A stretch of DNA of 64,000 bases from Bifidobacterium asteroides DSM 20089 (GTDB taxonomy: Bacteria; Actinomycetota; Actinomycetes; Actinomycetales; Bifidobacteriaceae), in NCBI RefSeq assembly GCF_002715865.1, contig NZ_CP017696.1, positions 1,922,001-1,986,000 on the forward strand. Direction: 5' to 3'. Positions 39,242 through 49,000 of the stretch are shown in pieces; within the stretch, counting starts at the first letter, position 1; each line of letters opens with the position of its first letter. The translations under genes and the position numbers were made by a program. The notes below the pieces were generated by a model. The model made no database searches. It was given only the letters and a program-made list of their open reading frames with translations, and had not been told where the DNA came from.

Positions 39242-39952
39242 ATGATCAGAATCGCAGTGGTGGATGACGATTCCATCAGCTGTCGGACCATGGTCAATTA
39301 CCTGAGCCGCTATCGCAAGGAGCGTCAGGAGGAACTGACGGTCAGCGTCTTCACCGATGGCAAGGCCTTTGCAGATGGGTATCGGCCTGTGTATGACATC
39401 CTTCTTCTGGACATTCAGATGACCCCCATGGACGGGATTGAAGTGGCCCGCAGGGTACGCGCCCGTGATGAGTCGGTGGTCATCGTCTTCATCACCTCCG
39501 CCCCCCAGTACGCCATCAATGGCTATGAGGTGGGCGCTCTCTCCTACCTGCTCAAGCCCCTGCCCTGGTTCGCCTTCTCCCAGGAGCTGGACCGGTCCAT
39601 CGCCCAGGTGCGCGGCCGCGTGGACCTGTCCATCCTGATTACCGAGGGCGCCCGATCCACCAGAATTCCCCTCAAGGACATTGTCTTCATCGAATCCGTC
39701 CGCCACAGCAGCGTCATCCATACCTTGGATTCCTCGCTGACCACCAACAGTACGTTGAAGAGTCTTGAGGGCCAGCTGGACCAGCGGGGATTCTTCCGCT
39801 CCAACTCCTGCTACCTGGTCAACCTGGCCCACGTGACGGGCATGGAGGACCAGGACTGCATTATGTCCACCGGTCAGCGGCTGCGGGTCAGCAGGCCCCG
39901 CAAGAAGTCCTTTATGACGGCTCTTACCGCCTACGTGGCAGGTCGGCCATGA
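39242..39952 (+). CDS. LytTR-family response regulator
   Basis: Two-component regulator: a receiver domain (IRIAVVDDDSIS, phosphoacceptor in ILLLDIQMTPMDGIEVARR, then FITSAP and LLKPL) and a LytTR DNA-binding domain (about 135-235: IPLKDIVFIESVRHSSVIH, FFRSNSCYLVNLAHVT, LRVSRPRKKSF). ATG 39242 behind AAGGAG is preferred; GTG 39230 is the alternative. The stop overlaps the following kinase by 4 bases. Domain pairing matches AgrA/ComE-type pheromone or stress regulators. Direct LytTR repeats in target promoters were not found by eye. Confidence 0.92.
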   Translation: MIRIAVVDDDSISCRTMVNYLSRYRKERQEELTVSVFTDGKAFADGYRPVYDILLLDIQMTPMDGIEVARRVRARDESVVIVFITSAPQYAINGYEVGALSYLLKPLPWFAFSQELDRSIAQVRGRVDLSILITEGARSTRIPLKDIVFIESVRHSSVIHTLDSSLTTNSTLKSLEGQLDQRGFFRSNSCYLVNLAHVTGMEDQDCIMSTGQRLRVSRPRKKSFMTALTAYVAGRP

Positions 39953-41316
39953 CCACCACCCACATCCTCAATGCCCTGCCTGACATCCCCCGGCTCTATA
40001 CGGCCATCAGCGAGTGGCTGGGTTGCCTGGTCTACCTGTTGGCCATCGGGCCGAGAATCTCCCGCCTGCGGATGGCAGCGGTCCTCCTGCCTGGTCTGGC
40101 TGTGCTGATCGTGGTTCAATACTGGGCTGGCACCCTGCCTATCGCCTTCTGGATCATCAGCATGTGCCTGGCTGTGGCCTGCATGTATGCCATCATCATG
40201 CTGGCTTCAGGGTTGGGTGCGCTGGATGGAGCCTATCTGCTGGCCCGTGCCTTCGTCCTGGCTGAGCTGGTCGCTTCCCTGCACTGGCAGCTGGACTCCT
40301 TCATGCGGCCTTCCAGCCACAGCCTGTACGACCCGGCCTCCCTGATCCTGCTGGTGTTGATCTATGGCGGTGTCGGGCTGTTGGCCTGGGTGGCGGAGCG
40401 GCGCAACTTCGCCGATGCCCAGCCTTCCGTGCCTGGACGCAGCGTCTTTATTGCCGCGGTCATCGCAGTGGTCACCTTCGCCATGTCCAACCTGAGCTTC
40501 GTGTCAACCAATACCCCCTTCTCCGGTCGGGTCGGCCTGGAGGTCTTCTACATCCGCACCTTGGTGGATCTGTGCGGGTTCGCCATGCTCTACGCCCAGC
40601 AGGAGCAGCTGCGGGAGAGCCATACCAGCGCCGAGCTGGCCTCCATCAATGCCCGCTCATACAGCCAGCATCGCGAGTACATGCGTTCCAAGGAGAATCT
40701 GGAGGCCATGGGCAGGCTTGCCCACGACCTCAAGCATCAGATCGCCGCCCTGCGCTCGCAGATGGACCCCGAGCGCAAGTCCCAGGACTTCGAGGAGCTG
40801 GAGGCTGCGGTCGGACGGTACGGGTCGCAGCAGCACACTGGTAACCCCATCCTGGACGTGGTCATGTCCACCAAGGAGCGCATCTGTTCGGAAGAGGGAA
40901 TCACTTTGACCATGGTGGCCGACGGTTCGCTTTTGGAGGGGATGGCCCCCATGGATGTCTCCACCCTCTTTGGCAACGCCTTGGACAATGCCATCGAGGC
41001 CTTGAGAAAGGTCAAGGAGCCTGACCGCCGCCTGATAAAGGTAGCCTTATATGCTCGAGGACAATTCGTGGTGATTCGCATCGAAAACTACTTCACCTCG
41101 CCCCTGAATTGGAAGGGCAATGGCGAGCTGGCCACCACCAAGACCAGGACTGACGATGGCCTGCATGGGTATGGTGTCAAGTCCATCCGGCACATAGCCC
41201 ACCGCTACCAGGGGGAGATGACCCTGCGCACCGAGCATCATTGGTTCAGCCTCTGCGTGCTCCTGCCCAGGAAGGGCGATCAGTTGAAGCCCATGGCGGC
41301 TTCGGCGGCCTTGTAA
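39949..41316 (+). CDS. AgrC/ComD-like GHKL sensor histidine kinase
   Basis: Partner of the LytTR regulator; starts ATG 39949 within the regulator stop (ATGA). The first 215 residues form about six membrane helices with no obvious sensory loop, then a dimerisation helix with the phosphoacceptor in LAHDLKHQIAALR, and a GHKL ATPase with the N-box FGNALDNAIEAL, a G-box GYGVKSIRHIAH and MTLRTEHHWFSLCVLLP at the end. This is the HPK10-type layout of peptide-pheromone receptors. No pheromone precursor gene was seen nearby. The 3' end overlaps the convergent GT2 gene by 37 bases. Confidence 0.9.
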   Translation: MTTTHILNALPDIPRLYTAISEWLGCLVYLLAIGPRISRLRMAAVLLPGLAVLIVVQYWAGTLPIAFWIISMCLAVACMYAIIMLASGLGALDGAYLLARAFVLAELVASLHWQLDSFMRPSSHSLYDPASLILLVLIYGGVGLLAWVAERRNFADAQPSVPGRSVFIAAVIAVVTFAMSNLSFVSTNTPFSGRVGLEVFYIRTLVDLCGFAMLYAQQEQLRESHTSAELASINARSYSQHREYMRSKENLEAMGRLAHDLKHQIAALRSQMDPERKSQDFEELEAAVGRYGSQQHTGNPILDVVMSTKERICSEEGITLTMVADGSLLEGMAPMDVSTLFGNALDNAIEALRKVKEPDRRLIKVALYARGQFVVIRIENYFTSPLNWKGNGELATTKTRTDDGLHGYGVKSIRHIAHRYQGEMTLRTEHHWFSLCVLLPRKGDQLKPMAASAAL

Positions 41317-42329
41317 CCCAGACGAATGGCCAGGCGGCCCGGCCTGCCCGGCATGTTGATCATCCGGCAGAGCAGGGTGGAGCGGACGTCGGAGGCGATG
41401 ACGGGGGAGCGGTGCTTCAGCCTGTTCCAGAGCATGTCCTTGTTCCTGTAGTTGCTGGGATTGCGAGAGAGGATCAGGAAGACCGAGGTCACCACACAGT
41501 TGATGGATAGATAGTGGATCATATAACGATAGAGTCCACGGGGAACCATCCCCGGTTCAGGTGTGGAATCCGCCATGAGCCCGTTGACCAGCAACAGTTG
41601 TGAAACCCGGGCGATCATGATCGAGGTCTGTACCGACTGGCCTTGGCGACCGGTGTGATAGCGGTAGAAATTCGTATCCAGGTAGAGCAGGGTATGCACC
41701 CAGGGCAGGGGCTGATAAGAGTAGATGAAGTCCACGTAGTAGGTGTGCTCGGGCAGGCATGTGTGGGCCTGGCGGAGCACCTCGGTGCGCAGGATCAGGG
41801 CATGCATGATCATGTACTGGGCCAGTCCGAACCGCCGTAGGTGGTTCCAGTCCAGTACCCGTCCTGGATCCATGACGCTGCGGAAGTTGATGACCCGCTT
41901 ATGCTTGCGGCCCTCCTTTTCATAGACGTAGTTGGTGACCACCATGTCCACTGGATTCGTACGTCGCGATTGGTCACGCAGCTGGTCCAGGACCAGACTC
42001 AGGGAGGTCGGGTCCACCCAGTCGTCGGCATCGACCACCTTGACGTAGCGGCCCCGGGCGGCTGCCAGGCCGGTGTTGACCGCGCCGCCGTGACCTTTGT
42101 TGGTCTGGCTGATCAGACGGACGGTGTGCGGATGGCGTGCCTGGTATGACTGCACCACCTGCGCTGTGGCATCGGTGGATCCGTCATCGACCACGATGAC
42201 CTCCAGATCGTCACACTCCCTGCTCAGGAGGGAATCCAGGCAGGTCGGCAGATGCTTTGCCATGTTATAAGCGGGGACGATGAAAGTGAGAACGGGCGGG
42301 CTCGTGGAGGCCGGTCGGTCAGCTGTCAT
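41280..42329 (-). CDS. Family 2 glycosyltransferase
   Basis: A 349-residue GT-A fold glycosyltransferase: LTFIVPAYNMAKHL, VVDDGSTDATA, NKGHGGAVNTGL, and DADDW (the metal-binding DxD near 93). The C-terminal half carries no extra membrane helices and ends in LGYKAAEAAMGFN. Such enzymes add sugars to lipids, teichoic acids or exopolysaccharide. Third in a minus-strand run with GH3 and GtrA, though 171 gene-free bases separate it from gtrA. Product not identifiable. Confidence 0.9.
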   Translation of the reverse strand: MTADRPASTSPPVLTFIVPAYNMAKHLPTCLDSLLSRECDDLEVIVVDDGSTDATAQVVQSYQARHPHTVRLISQTNKGHGGAVNTGLAAARGRYVKVVDADDWVDPTSLSLVLDQLRDQSRRTNPVDMVVTNYVYEKEGRKHKRVINFRSVMDPGRVLDWNHLRRFGLAQYMIMHALILRTEVLRQAHTCLPEHTYYVDFIYSYQPLPWVHTLLYLDTNFYRYHTGRQGQSVQTSIMIARVSQLLLVNGLMADSTPEPGMVPRGLYRYMIHYLSINCVVTSVFLILSRNPSNYRNKDMLWNRLKHRSPVIASDVRSTLLCRMINMPGRPGRLAIRLGYKAAEAAMGFN

Positions 42330-42500
42330 GAACGATCACTTCGCAAAAGAATGGGTCAGCGGGTATGTCGGCGGGGTTGCCGTAATCCCGCCGGCGGCCG
42401 TTGCGACCACTGTACATGATGGGTTTGAGGAAAAGGCCCCGTCCCTCTGGCCGCCGATGCATGCCGGTTCATTGGCAGCCGGGGGAGTGGGGCCGGAATT

Positions 42501-43172
42501 TTACTGGGCGCTCGCCTGAAATTCGGTGGGCTCCTGACGGAAGATGACCTTGAAGATGGGGAAGAAGACCCAGAAGGAGATGGCCGAGTTGATGATCATG
42601 GTGACCAGGTCAGCAATGGTGGTCCCCAGGCTACCCCAGTTCAGGGTGTGCTGGAAGAAGCCGTAGATGGGGTCCTTGTACCAGCCCTGCAACGCTGCTG
42701 CGATGATGGTGATGATCACATAGGCCACCAGGTACCAGAAGGCCGCCTTCCAGACCGAGGAGTTGGACTTGAAGGTGATGTTGCGTTGGAGGAAGAAATT
42801 GATGATCTGGGCAATCAGCAGGGTGATCTCCACCGCGAGGAAGTAGGCCAGGCCGCCCCCGCCGCCCTGGCCGATGGATCCGGCAGCATAGTCAAACAGG
42901 TAGTAGGGCTTGCCGCCGACGGTACCCATGCGCCAGATCTGGAAGTTGGTGCCCACCAGGGAGGTGCCGTTGAAGATGGCCTTGAGCACCGGCATGAGCA
43001 CCAGCTGCAGGACGGTGACCCCGTTGGACAGGATGAAGAAGACGATGAACTGGGCCAGGGTGGTGTGCCGGTCGCTGAACCGTCGCCACCAGCGGACGAT
43101 CGCCCACTGTGAGGTCGTCGTTGCCTTCCCCTGAGTCGGCTGTCCGGCCTGCTGGCTGTGCTGATCACTCAT
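42501..43172 (-). CDS. GtrA-family membrane protein
   Basis: GtrA/DPMS-like small membrane protein, predicted to move or stabilise lipid-linked sugars used in surface polysaccharide. The preferred start is ATG 43172, behind GGAAAGGAG and overlapping the upstream GH3 stop by 8 bases (ATGAGTGA), giving 223 residues; a frame open to 43262 lacks such a site. Four helices (about 43-63, 105-130, 145-170, 190-215), with FFLQRNITFKSNSS in the first loop pair matching the GtrA motif NFFLNRRWTF. A Gly-rich stretch GQGGGGGLAY precedes helix 2. Its operon with a GT2 and a GH3 suggests glycan modification. Confidence 0.85.
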   Translation of the reverse strand: MSDQHSQQAGQPTQGKATTTSQWAIVRWWRRFSDRHTTLAQFIVFFILSNGVTVLQLVLMPVLKAIFNGTSLVGTNFQIWRMGTVGGKPYYLFDYAAGSIGQGGGGGLAYFLAVEITLLIAQIINFFLQRNITFKSNSSVWKAAFWYLVAYVIITIIAAALQGWYKDPIYGFFQHTLNWGSLGTTIADLVTMIINSAISFWVFFPIFKVIFRQEPTEFQASAQ

Positions 43173-45594
43173 GATTGAGCTCCTTTCCGGTCCGGCGGTT
43201 GGCGGACATGTTCCTGAAGAATCCGGCGATGAATCCGCCCAGCCCCCGCCATAGGTGGCCATTGGGAATGCGCACGACGGCCTCGACCATGGCCGTGTCG
43301 ATCAGTCCGTTGGTCATCTTGGCCATGGCCCTTGGGGGCATGTTGAGCAGGAAGAGGGTGTTCAGGTCGGGGTTGCCGGTCTTGGCTTCGTGGCGGCTCT
43401 CGCTCTTGGACAGGAAGTTGGCCACGAACCGGGCAAGGGCGCTTCTGGAGTCCTTCCAGGATGAGAGCGGATCGTTGACGCCGAAGGTGGTGACTGAACC
43501 CTGTCGGGCTACCGGGTGACCGAAGAGCGCTGTCACAGCGGAATCGTCGAGCTCCTTGACCCGGCCGTCCAGGTAGGCGCCCAGGGCAGGGTCGGGATTC
43601 TGCGGATCGACGGTTCCTTGGACGGTCAGATGCCCGCTCAACTCCATGTTGCGGGCGTTCGACCCGATCATGATGGTCCAGTCGCCGGACTCGACCTGCC
43701 AGGAGCTGCTGGCCGTGTCAAAGTGCCGGAAGGTCGTCTGATCGAAGTCGATACGGACCTGGGTTGACTGGCCGGCCTCCAGGCTGACCTTCTTGAAGCC
43801 CTTCAGCTCCCGGACCGGTCTGAGCACGCCGCCCTTGGGCGCCTGGACATAGAGCTGGGGAACTGTGGCTCCCTGCCTGTCCGAGTCGTTGGTCAGGGCG
43901 AAGGTGGCTCCCTTGTCGTCCACGGCCAGATCGGCGTAGGTGAAGTGTGCGTAAGACAGGCCGTATCCGAAGGGGAAGCGTTCCTCCACGTCGGCGGTCA
44001 GGTAGTAGCGGTAGCCGACGAAGGGGCCCTCCCGGTAGATCGATTCGTGAGCAGGGTCGGGGTACCAGTCGGCGCTAGGGCAGTCGGCATAGGACTTGGG
44101 CCAGGTTTCCGCCAGGTGGCCTGAGGGGTTGACCCGGCCCGTCAGGATGTTCAGGGTGGCTGATGCCCCAGCCTGCCCGGACAATCCTATGTAGAGAACG
44201 GCATCGCACTGGTCGATCCAGTCGGTGGTGACGGGGGAGCCCGCCACCAGGACGACCACCAGGGGCTTGTCCGCCGCACCAAGGGCCTTGATCAGGTCGG
44301 CCTGGTTGCTGGGAATGTCCATGTGGGAACGGTCCAGGCCCTCGGATTCGCTACGCTCATCCAGGCCCACGCAGGCGACGATCACGTCAGCCTGGCCAGC
44401 AGCATCCACGGCCTGGTCGATCAAAGACTGGTTCTTCTCGCCATGGCGTTCGTATCCCTGGCTGTAGGAGGCCAGCTCCAGGCCGTCGCCGTTGCCCTGC
44501 CTGAGCAGGTCCAGCATGCTCTCCTGCCTGGCCGCGTTGACCTTTGAGGATCCGGATCCTTGGAACCTGGCGGTTTTGGCCATATCCCCGACCAGAGCGA
44601 TCCTGGTGCCGGCGGCCAGTGGCAGGCGTCCTTCCCGGTTAATCAGAAGGACGGCTGATCCCTCGGCGATGCTCCTTGCCACCTGATGGTGGTCCCGTAT
44701 CTGGTCTGCGGTCAGGTTCCCATCGGGGTCCATGTCGGAGTGATAGGTAAGCTTGGCCAGTCGGGCCACCTCTTCGGCCCGGGCATTCAGGTCGGCTTCG
44801 TCCAGGCGGCCCTCCTGCACGGCCTTGGCTATCTGGCGGACGGAGTCGTATCCGGCCTGGGGCATTTCAAGGGAGGAGCCATTGGCGGCTGCGGCGACTG
44901 CGCTGTTGGAGCCGCCCCAATCCGAGACAACCATTCCTTGGAAGCCCCACTCCTTGCGCAGGATGTCCTTGAGCAGGTGGGGATTCTCGTTGGCATAGGT
45001 GCCGTTGACCATGTTGTATGAGGTCATGATGGCCCAGGGATGGGCCTGGCGTACGGCGATCTCGAATCCGGTCAGATAGAGCTCGCGCATGGTGCGCTCG
45101 TCTACCACGGAGTCGGATGCCTGGCGGCGCAGCTCCTGGCTGTTCATGGCGAAATGCTTGGGGGTGGCGGCTACTCCCTGTGACTGGATGCCTTCAATAA
45201 GGCCAGCAGCCATATGACCGGCTACCTGGGGGTCTTCGGAATAGTATTCAAAGTTTCTGCCACATAGGGGGTTGCGCTTGATGTTCATGCCCGGACCCAG
45301 GACCATGTTGACGCCCAGACTTCTGGCTTCGCTGCCCAGCGCCTGGCCCATGGTCTTGGCCAGCTCCGGGTCCCATGAGCAGGCCACAGTGCTGGCTGTG
45401 GGAAAGCATGTGGCGGGCTTGGACTTGCCCATGCCCAGGTTGTCCCCTGATCCGGTCTGGCGGCGCAGGCCGTGCGGGCCGTCGCTCAGGACCATGCTCG
45501 GGATACCCGCCCTCTTCAAGGCACGGGTCGCCCAGGTGGATTTTCCGGAGAGCAGCGATGCCCGTTCCAGAACTGTCAGATCCTCGACTTCCAT
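43165..45594 (-). CDS. GH3 family beta-glucosidase
   Basis: An 809-residue intracellular glycoside hydrolase without signal peptide: N-terminal (beta/alpha)8 barrel with SDGPHGLRR, GPGMNIKRNPLCGRNFEYYSEDP, KHFAMNSQE and the nucleophile D225 in VVSDWGG; alpha/beta sandwich domain (about 320-560) with ALVGDMAKTARFQGSGSS, VGLDERSESEGLDRSHMDIPSNQ; and a fibronectin-III-like domain (about 580-660) starting YLTADVEERFPFGYGLSYAHF. An extra C-terminal stretch of about 100 residues follows. Substrate is likely a beta-glucoside or a related glycoside from plant or host material. ATG 45594 follows AAGGA. Its stop overlaps gtrA. Confidence 0.95.
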   Translation of the reverse strand: MEVEDLTVLERASLLSGKSTWATRALKRAGIPSMVLSDGPHGLRRQTGSGDNLGMGKSKPATCFPTASTVACSWDPELAKTMGQALGSEARSLGVNMVLGPGMNIKRNPLCGRNFEYYSEDPQVAGHMAAGLIEGIQSQGVAATPKHFAMNSQELRRQASDSVVDERTMRELYLTGFEIAVRQAHPWAIMTSYNMVNGTYANENPHLLKDILRKEWGFQGMVVSDWGGSNSAVAAAANGSSLEMPQAGYDSVRQIAKAVQEGRLDEADLNARAEEVARLAKLTYHSDMDPDGNLTADQIRDHHQVARSIAEGSAVLLINREGRLPLAAGTRIALVGDMAKTARFQGSGSSKVNAARQESMLDLLRQGNGDGLELASYSQGYERHGEKNQSLIDQAVDAAGQADVIVACVGLDERSESEGLDRSHMDIPSNQADLIKALGAADKPLVVVLVAGSPVTTDWIDQCDAVLYIGLSGQAGASATLNILTGRVNPSGHLAETWPKSYADCPSADWYPDPAHESIYREGPFVGYRYYLTADVEERFPFGYGLSYAHFTYADLAVDDKGATFALTNDSDRQGATVPQLYVQAPKGGVLRPVRELKGFKKVSLEAGQSTQVRIDFDQTTFRHFDTASSSWQVESGDWTIMIGSNARNMELSGHLTVQGTVDPQNPDPALGAYLDGRVKELDDSAVTALFGHPVARQGSVTTFGVNDPLSSWKDSRSALARFVANFLSKSESRHEAKTGNPDLNTLFLLNMPPRAMAKMTNGLIDTAMVEAVVRIPNGHLWRGLGGFIAGFFRNMSANRRTGKELNHE

Positions 45595-46015
45595 AGTGTT
45601 CCTTCTCCAAACAACTTCCGCCGGAACGCTGCAATTTCAATCTTGCTCTGTTTGGATATGAATATCGTCAGTCGTATTCCGGTTGTGGCAACGATGATTT
45701 CGCATCAATCGTTTTGCCATATTCCGCTGTTCATTATTCAGCGAAGACTAGTGATACTGAGAAAAAACTCCATAAATTGTCATTTTCCTGGCATGAATGG
45801 TTGAAAAGCTGAGTAGCAATCATGAATATTCGTTGCTCTTTTTGTGGCGTTGATAAGGAATTCCGACAATTTAAGTGGGAGAAAGAACAATTCAGTCATT
45901 TTATGGACCATCGGATTCTGTAATTTTTTATCATTCATTTGAATTGACGATCGGAATACCCGGTTCTCGGAGGTGATGCAGGGATTACCACGTCAATGCC
46001 AGAGAAAGGAATTCA
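45595..46015. promoter_or_regulatory. Divergent promoter region between two GH3 genes
   Basis: 421 bases carrying outward promoters. An imperfect inverted repeat at 45686-45719 (arms TGGCAACGAT and ATCGTTTTGCCA) is a candidate operator for a LacI-type or other sugar-responsive repressor; no repressor gene is adjacent. No catabolite element was confidently identified. Confidence 0.4.
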
Positions 46016-49000
46016 ATGAAGAAGGCAAAAGTAGTGAGGATAATCAAAACGATCGTCTCCATTATATTCGCTGTGGCACTCATCGTTGGTTTGATGCTTG
46101 CAAACCCCCAGCTAAAAACCAACAAAATTCTGTCAAACATCATGAACTACAACAGGCAGAGTATCGATAATTCCCAAATCAAGGATAAAAATCTCGACCT
46201 GAATTATTACAAAGCCGATTACAATGTCGATACCATCAAGGCTGCCGAAAACAGGCTGGCTTCGAACATCGCTGAACAAGGTACAGTTCTGCTGAAAAAT
46301 CAGGACGAGGCCCTGCCCCTCAAGTCAGGTGCCCATTTGAGTCTTTTCAGCGCCAATAGCGTGAAGGCAGACGGTGCCAACATGCTGACTAAGTCCAAGG
46401 GTGTTACTGCCAAAGAAGTACTTGAGCAGGAAGGGTTCAAGGTAAATGACAAACTTTGGCAGTTCTATAGCAAGGATGCTGGCAAGAAATACGGCTTGGC
46501 CGCAGGATCCGTTAACTTTGGCGATGGCGAAGACTTTCGCATCAACGAGGCTTCTATCGATGTCCTCAAGCGGGAGCCGGGATTGCTGGATTCTGTTAAG
46601 GGTACAGTGCCGGTCTATCTACTGAGCCGTGTAGCCGGCGAAGGCCGTGATATGCCTCGCTCGATGTATAACCATGCAAGTTCGGACCAGGACAAGCGCA
46701 GGACTTACCTAGAGCCAGACTCCAATGAGCTTTCTGTTCTGAACTATCTGAACCAGAATTTTGACAATGTTGTCCTAGTCATCAAGTCCAATGCTGCGTT
46801 GGACCTGGGCTGGCTTGATCAATTCCCTCACATCAGATCGGTAGTCTACTCAGAGAACATCACCCGCCAACTGGCAGGCGTTCTTTCTGGCCGACTGAAT
46901 CCATCAGGCAGAACGGTCGACACCTTCGCACGGCATGCGCTCGACTCCCCTGCTGCGCACAATTTCGGAGATTACCAGTATTACAACAAGCAGGGCAAGC
47001 CCACGAAGTACAACTATCTGACCTATGCGGAAGGTATTTACGTCGGCTATCGCTACTATGAAACACGCTATGAGGACAAGGTCCTCGGTCAAGGGAATGC
47101 CGGTGACTTCGACCATGCCCACGAAGTCATCTATCCCTTCGGTTATGGTCTGAGCTACACCACCTTTGACTGGCGAGACTTGCACATCAACCAGGAGGGT
47201 GACCGGTTTGTGGCTTCTCTGGTGGTCGAGAACACCGGTAATCGTCCCGGTCGTGACGTGGTTGAACTTTACGCACAGAGTCCCTATACGGAATATGACA
47301 AAGCCAATGGTGTGGAAAAGTCGGCGGTTGACCTTGTCGGATATGCAAAGACCCCGCAGCTGCAGCCTGGAGCCCATACAAGCGTTAAGATCACTTTCGA
47401 CCGAAGCCAACTTAAAGCCTATGATGCTAAAACGGCGAAGACTTTTATATTTGACGCTGGCGAATACCGCTTCACTGCGGCCCATGATGCTCATGATGCA
47501 GTTAACAACATCCTGTCCCAGAAAGGCCGCACTATTAATAATGGCATGACAGCTCCCGGCAATCCTTCGCTAGTTGCCTCGTATACTCCGACCAACGCTC
47601 AGGTGGATGTCACGACCTTCTCCAAAGATGCCAAGACGGGTAAAAAAATCACGAATCTATTCGATTTTGCCCGGGCTGACACCACTTATCTGAGCCGTGC
47701 CGATTGGACAGGAACTTTCCCCAAGCATGATGGCGTTCCGTCCGACCAGATCAGCACCTGGGGCGGTGAGATTAACGGTGAGAAAGACGGTCATCCTAAG
47801 GCTTACACGTGGAAGAAGACCGCTGATGATAGTTTGATCGCCAAGCTAGATGGTCATGACTCAGGCACACCAGTTGCACGACGGTCCATACACACCCGTC
47901 CGGTTTTCGGCAAGGACAACAAGCGCAGTCTGATTGAGATGCGCGGCCTTCCATATGAGAGCAAGGAGTGGGATGCCTTGCTTGATCAGATGACCGAGGA
48001 TGACTACTGGAAAGTCACTATTGACGCTGGCTACGGTTTGGACTTCATCAAGTCAGTCGGAAAGCCTTATACCATGGATGCTGACGCCGCCAACGGCTTA
48101 TTCTATGGCGGGACCGGCAAGACCTTCCCCAATGTAATGATGCTGGCCCAGTCCTTCAATCATGATTTGGCTGAGCAGTTCGGCAAAATGATCGGCAACG
48201 AGGCCCTGCTGGGTGGTGCCAGTGGATGGTACGCCCCATCAATGGACATCCACCGTACACCTTTCAGCGGCCGTAACGGCGAGTACTATTCAGAGGATCC
48301 ATTCCTGTCAGGTAGTACCGCTTCAGCGGAAGTTAGCGGAGCCGCATCCAAGGGCGTCTACACTTATATCAAGCACTTTGCGCTCAATGATCAGGAGGAT
48401 CATCGCGGGGATCGACCGGGCAACTTCAGCGTGGCCACTTGGGCCAACGAGCAGTCCATCCGGCAGATTTACCTGTCGCCCTTCGAGGCCTGTATCAAGG
48501 CACCGGAACTTCCCATGAAGTACGTGAAAAAGCTGCCCGATGGTTCATATAAACAGGCTACTGCCAAAGTTCCTGCAGCTATGGGGGTCATGAGTTCCTT
48601 TAACCGCATCGGAGCAACCTGGACCGGTGGATCCTACCAGTTGATGACGAAGCTCCTGAGGCAAGAGTGGGGCTTCAACGGATTGGTTATCACGGACAAT
48701 GCCAACACCGGTGTGTTTATGAGTCCCTATCAGATGATTGAGGCTGGTGCGGATGCAAAGCTACTGAATGTGGATAAGGATCCGACTGGTGAGAAGTTGG
48801 ACTTCAAGGATCCTGCCACCTACCAGTACGCGCGCCAGGCAGCTCACCACATGCTCTATGCCGTGGCCAACTCCAAAGCCATGAATGGGGCTATGCCAGG
48901 TAGCCGATTCCGCTACTTCAACGTCATGAACGTGGTTCGGTACAGCCTTAATGTAGCTGTCGCTGTCATCATCCTGCTGTTGGCTTGGTTCACTTTCCGC

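Noticed and set aside
38558-39832. A 424-codon antisense frame over the EamA and response regulator genes
   Set aside because: It covers parts of two well-supported genes and its N-terminal half has no protein family character.
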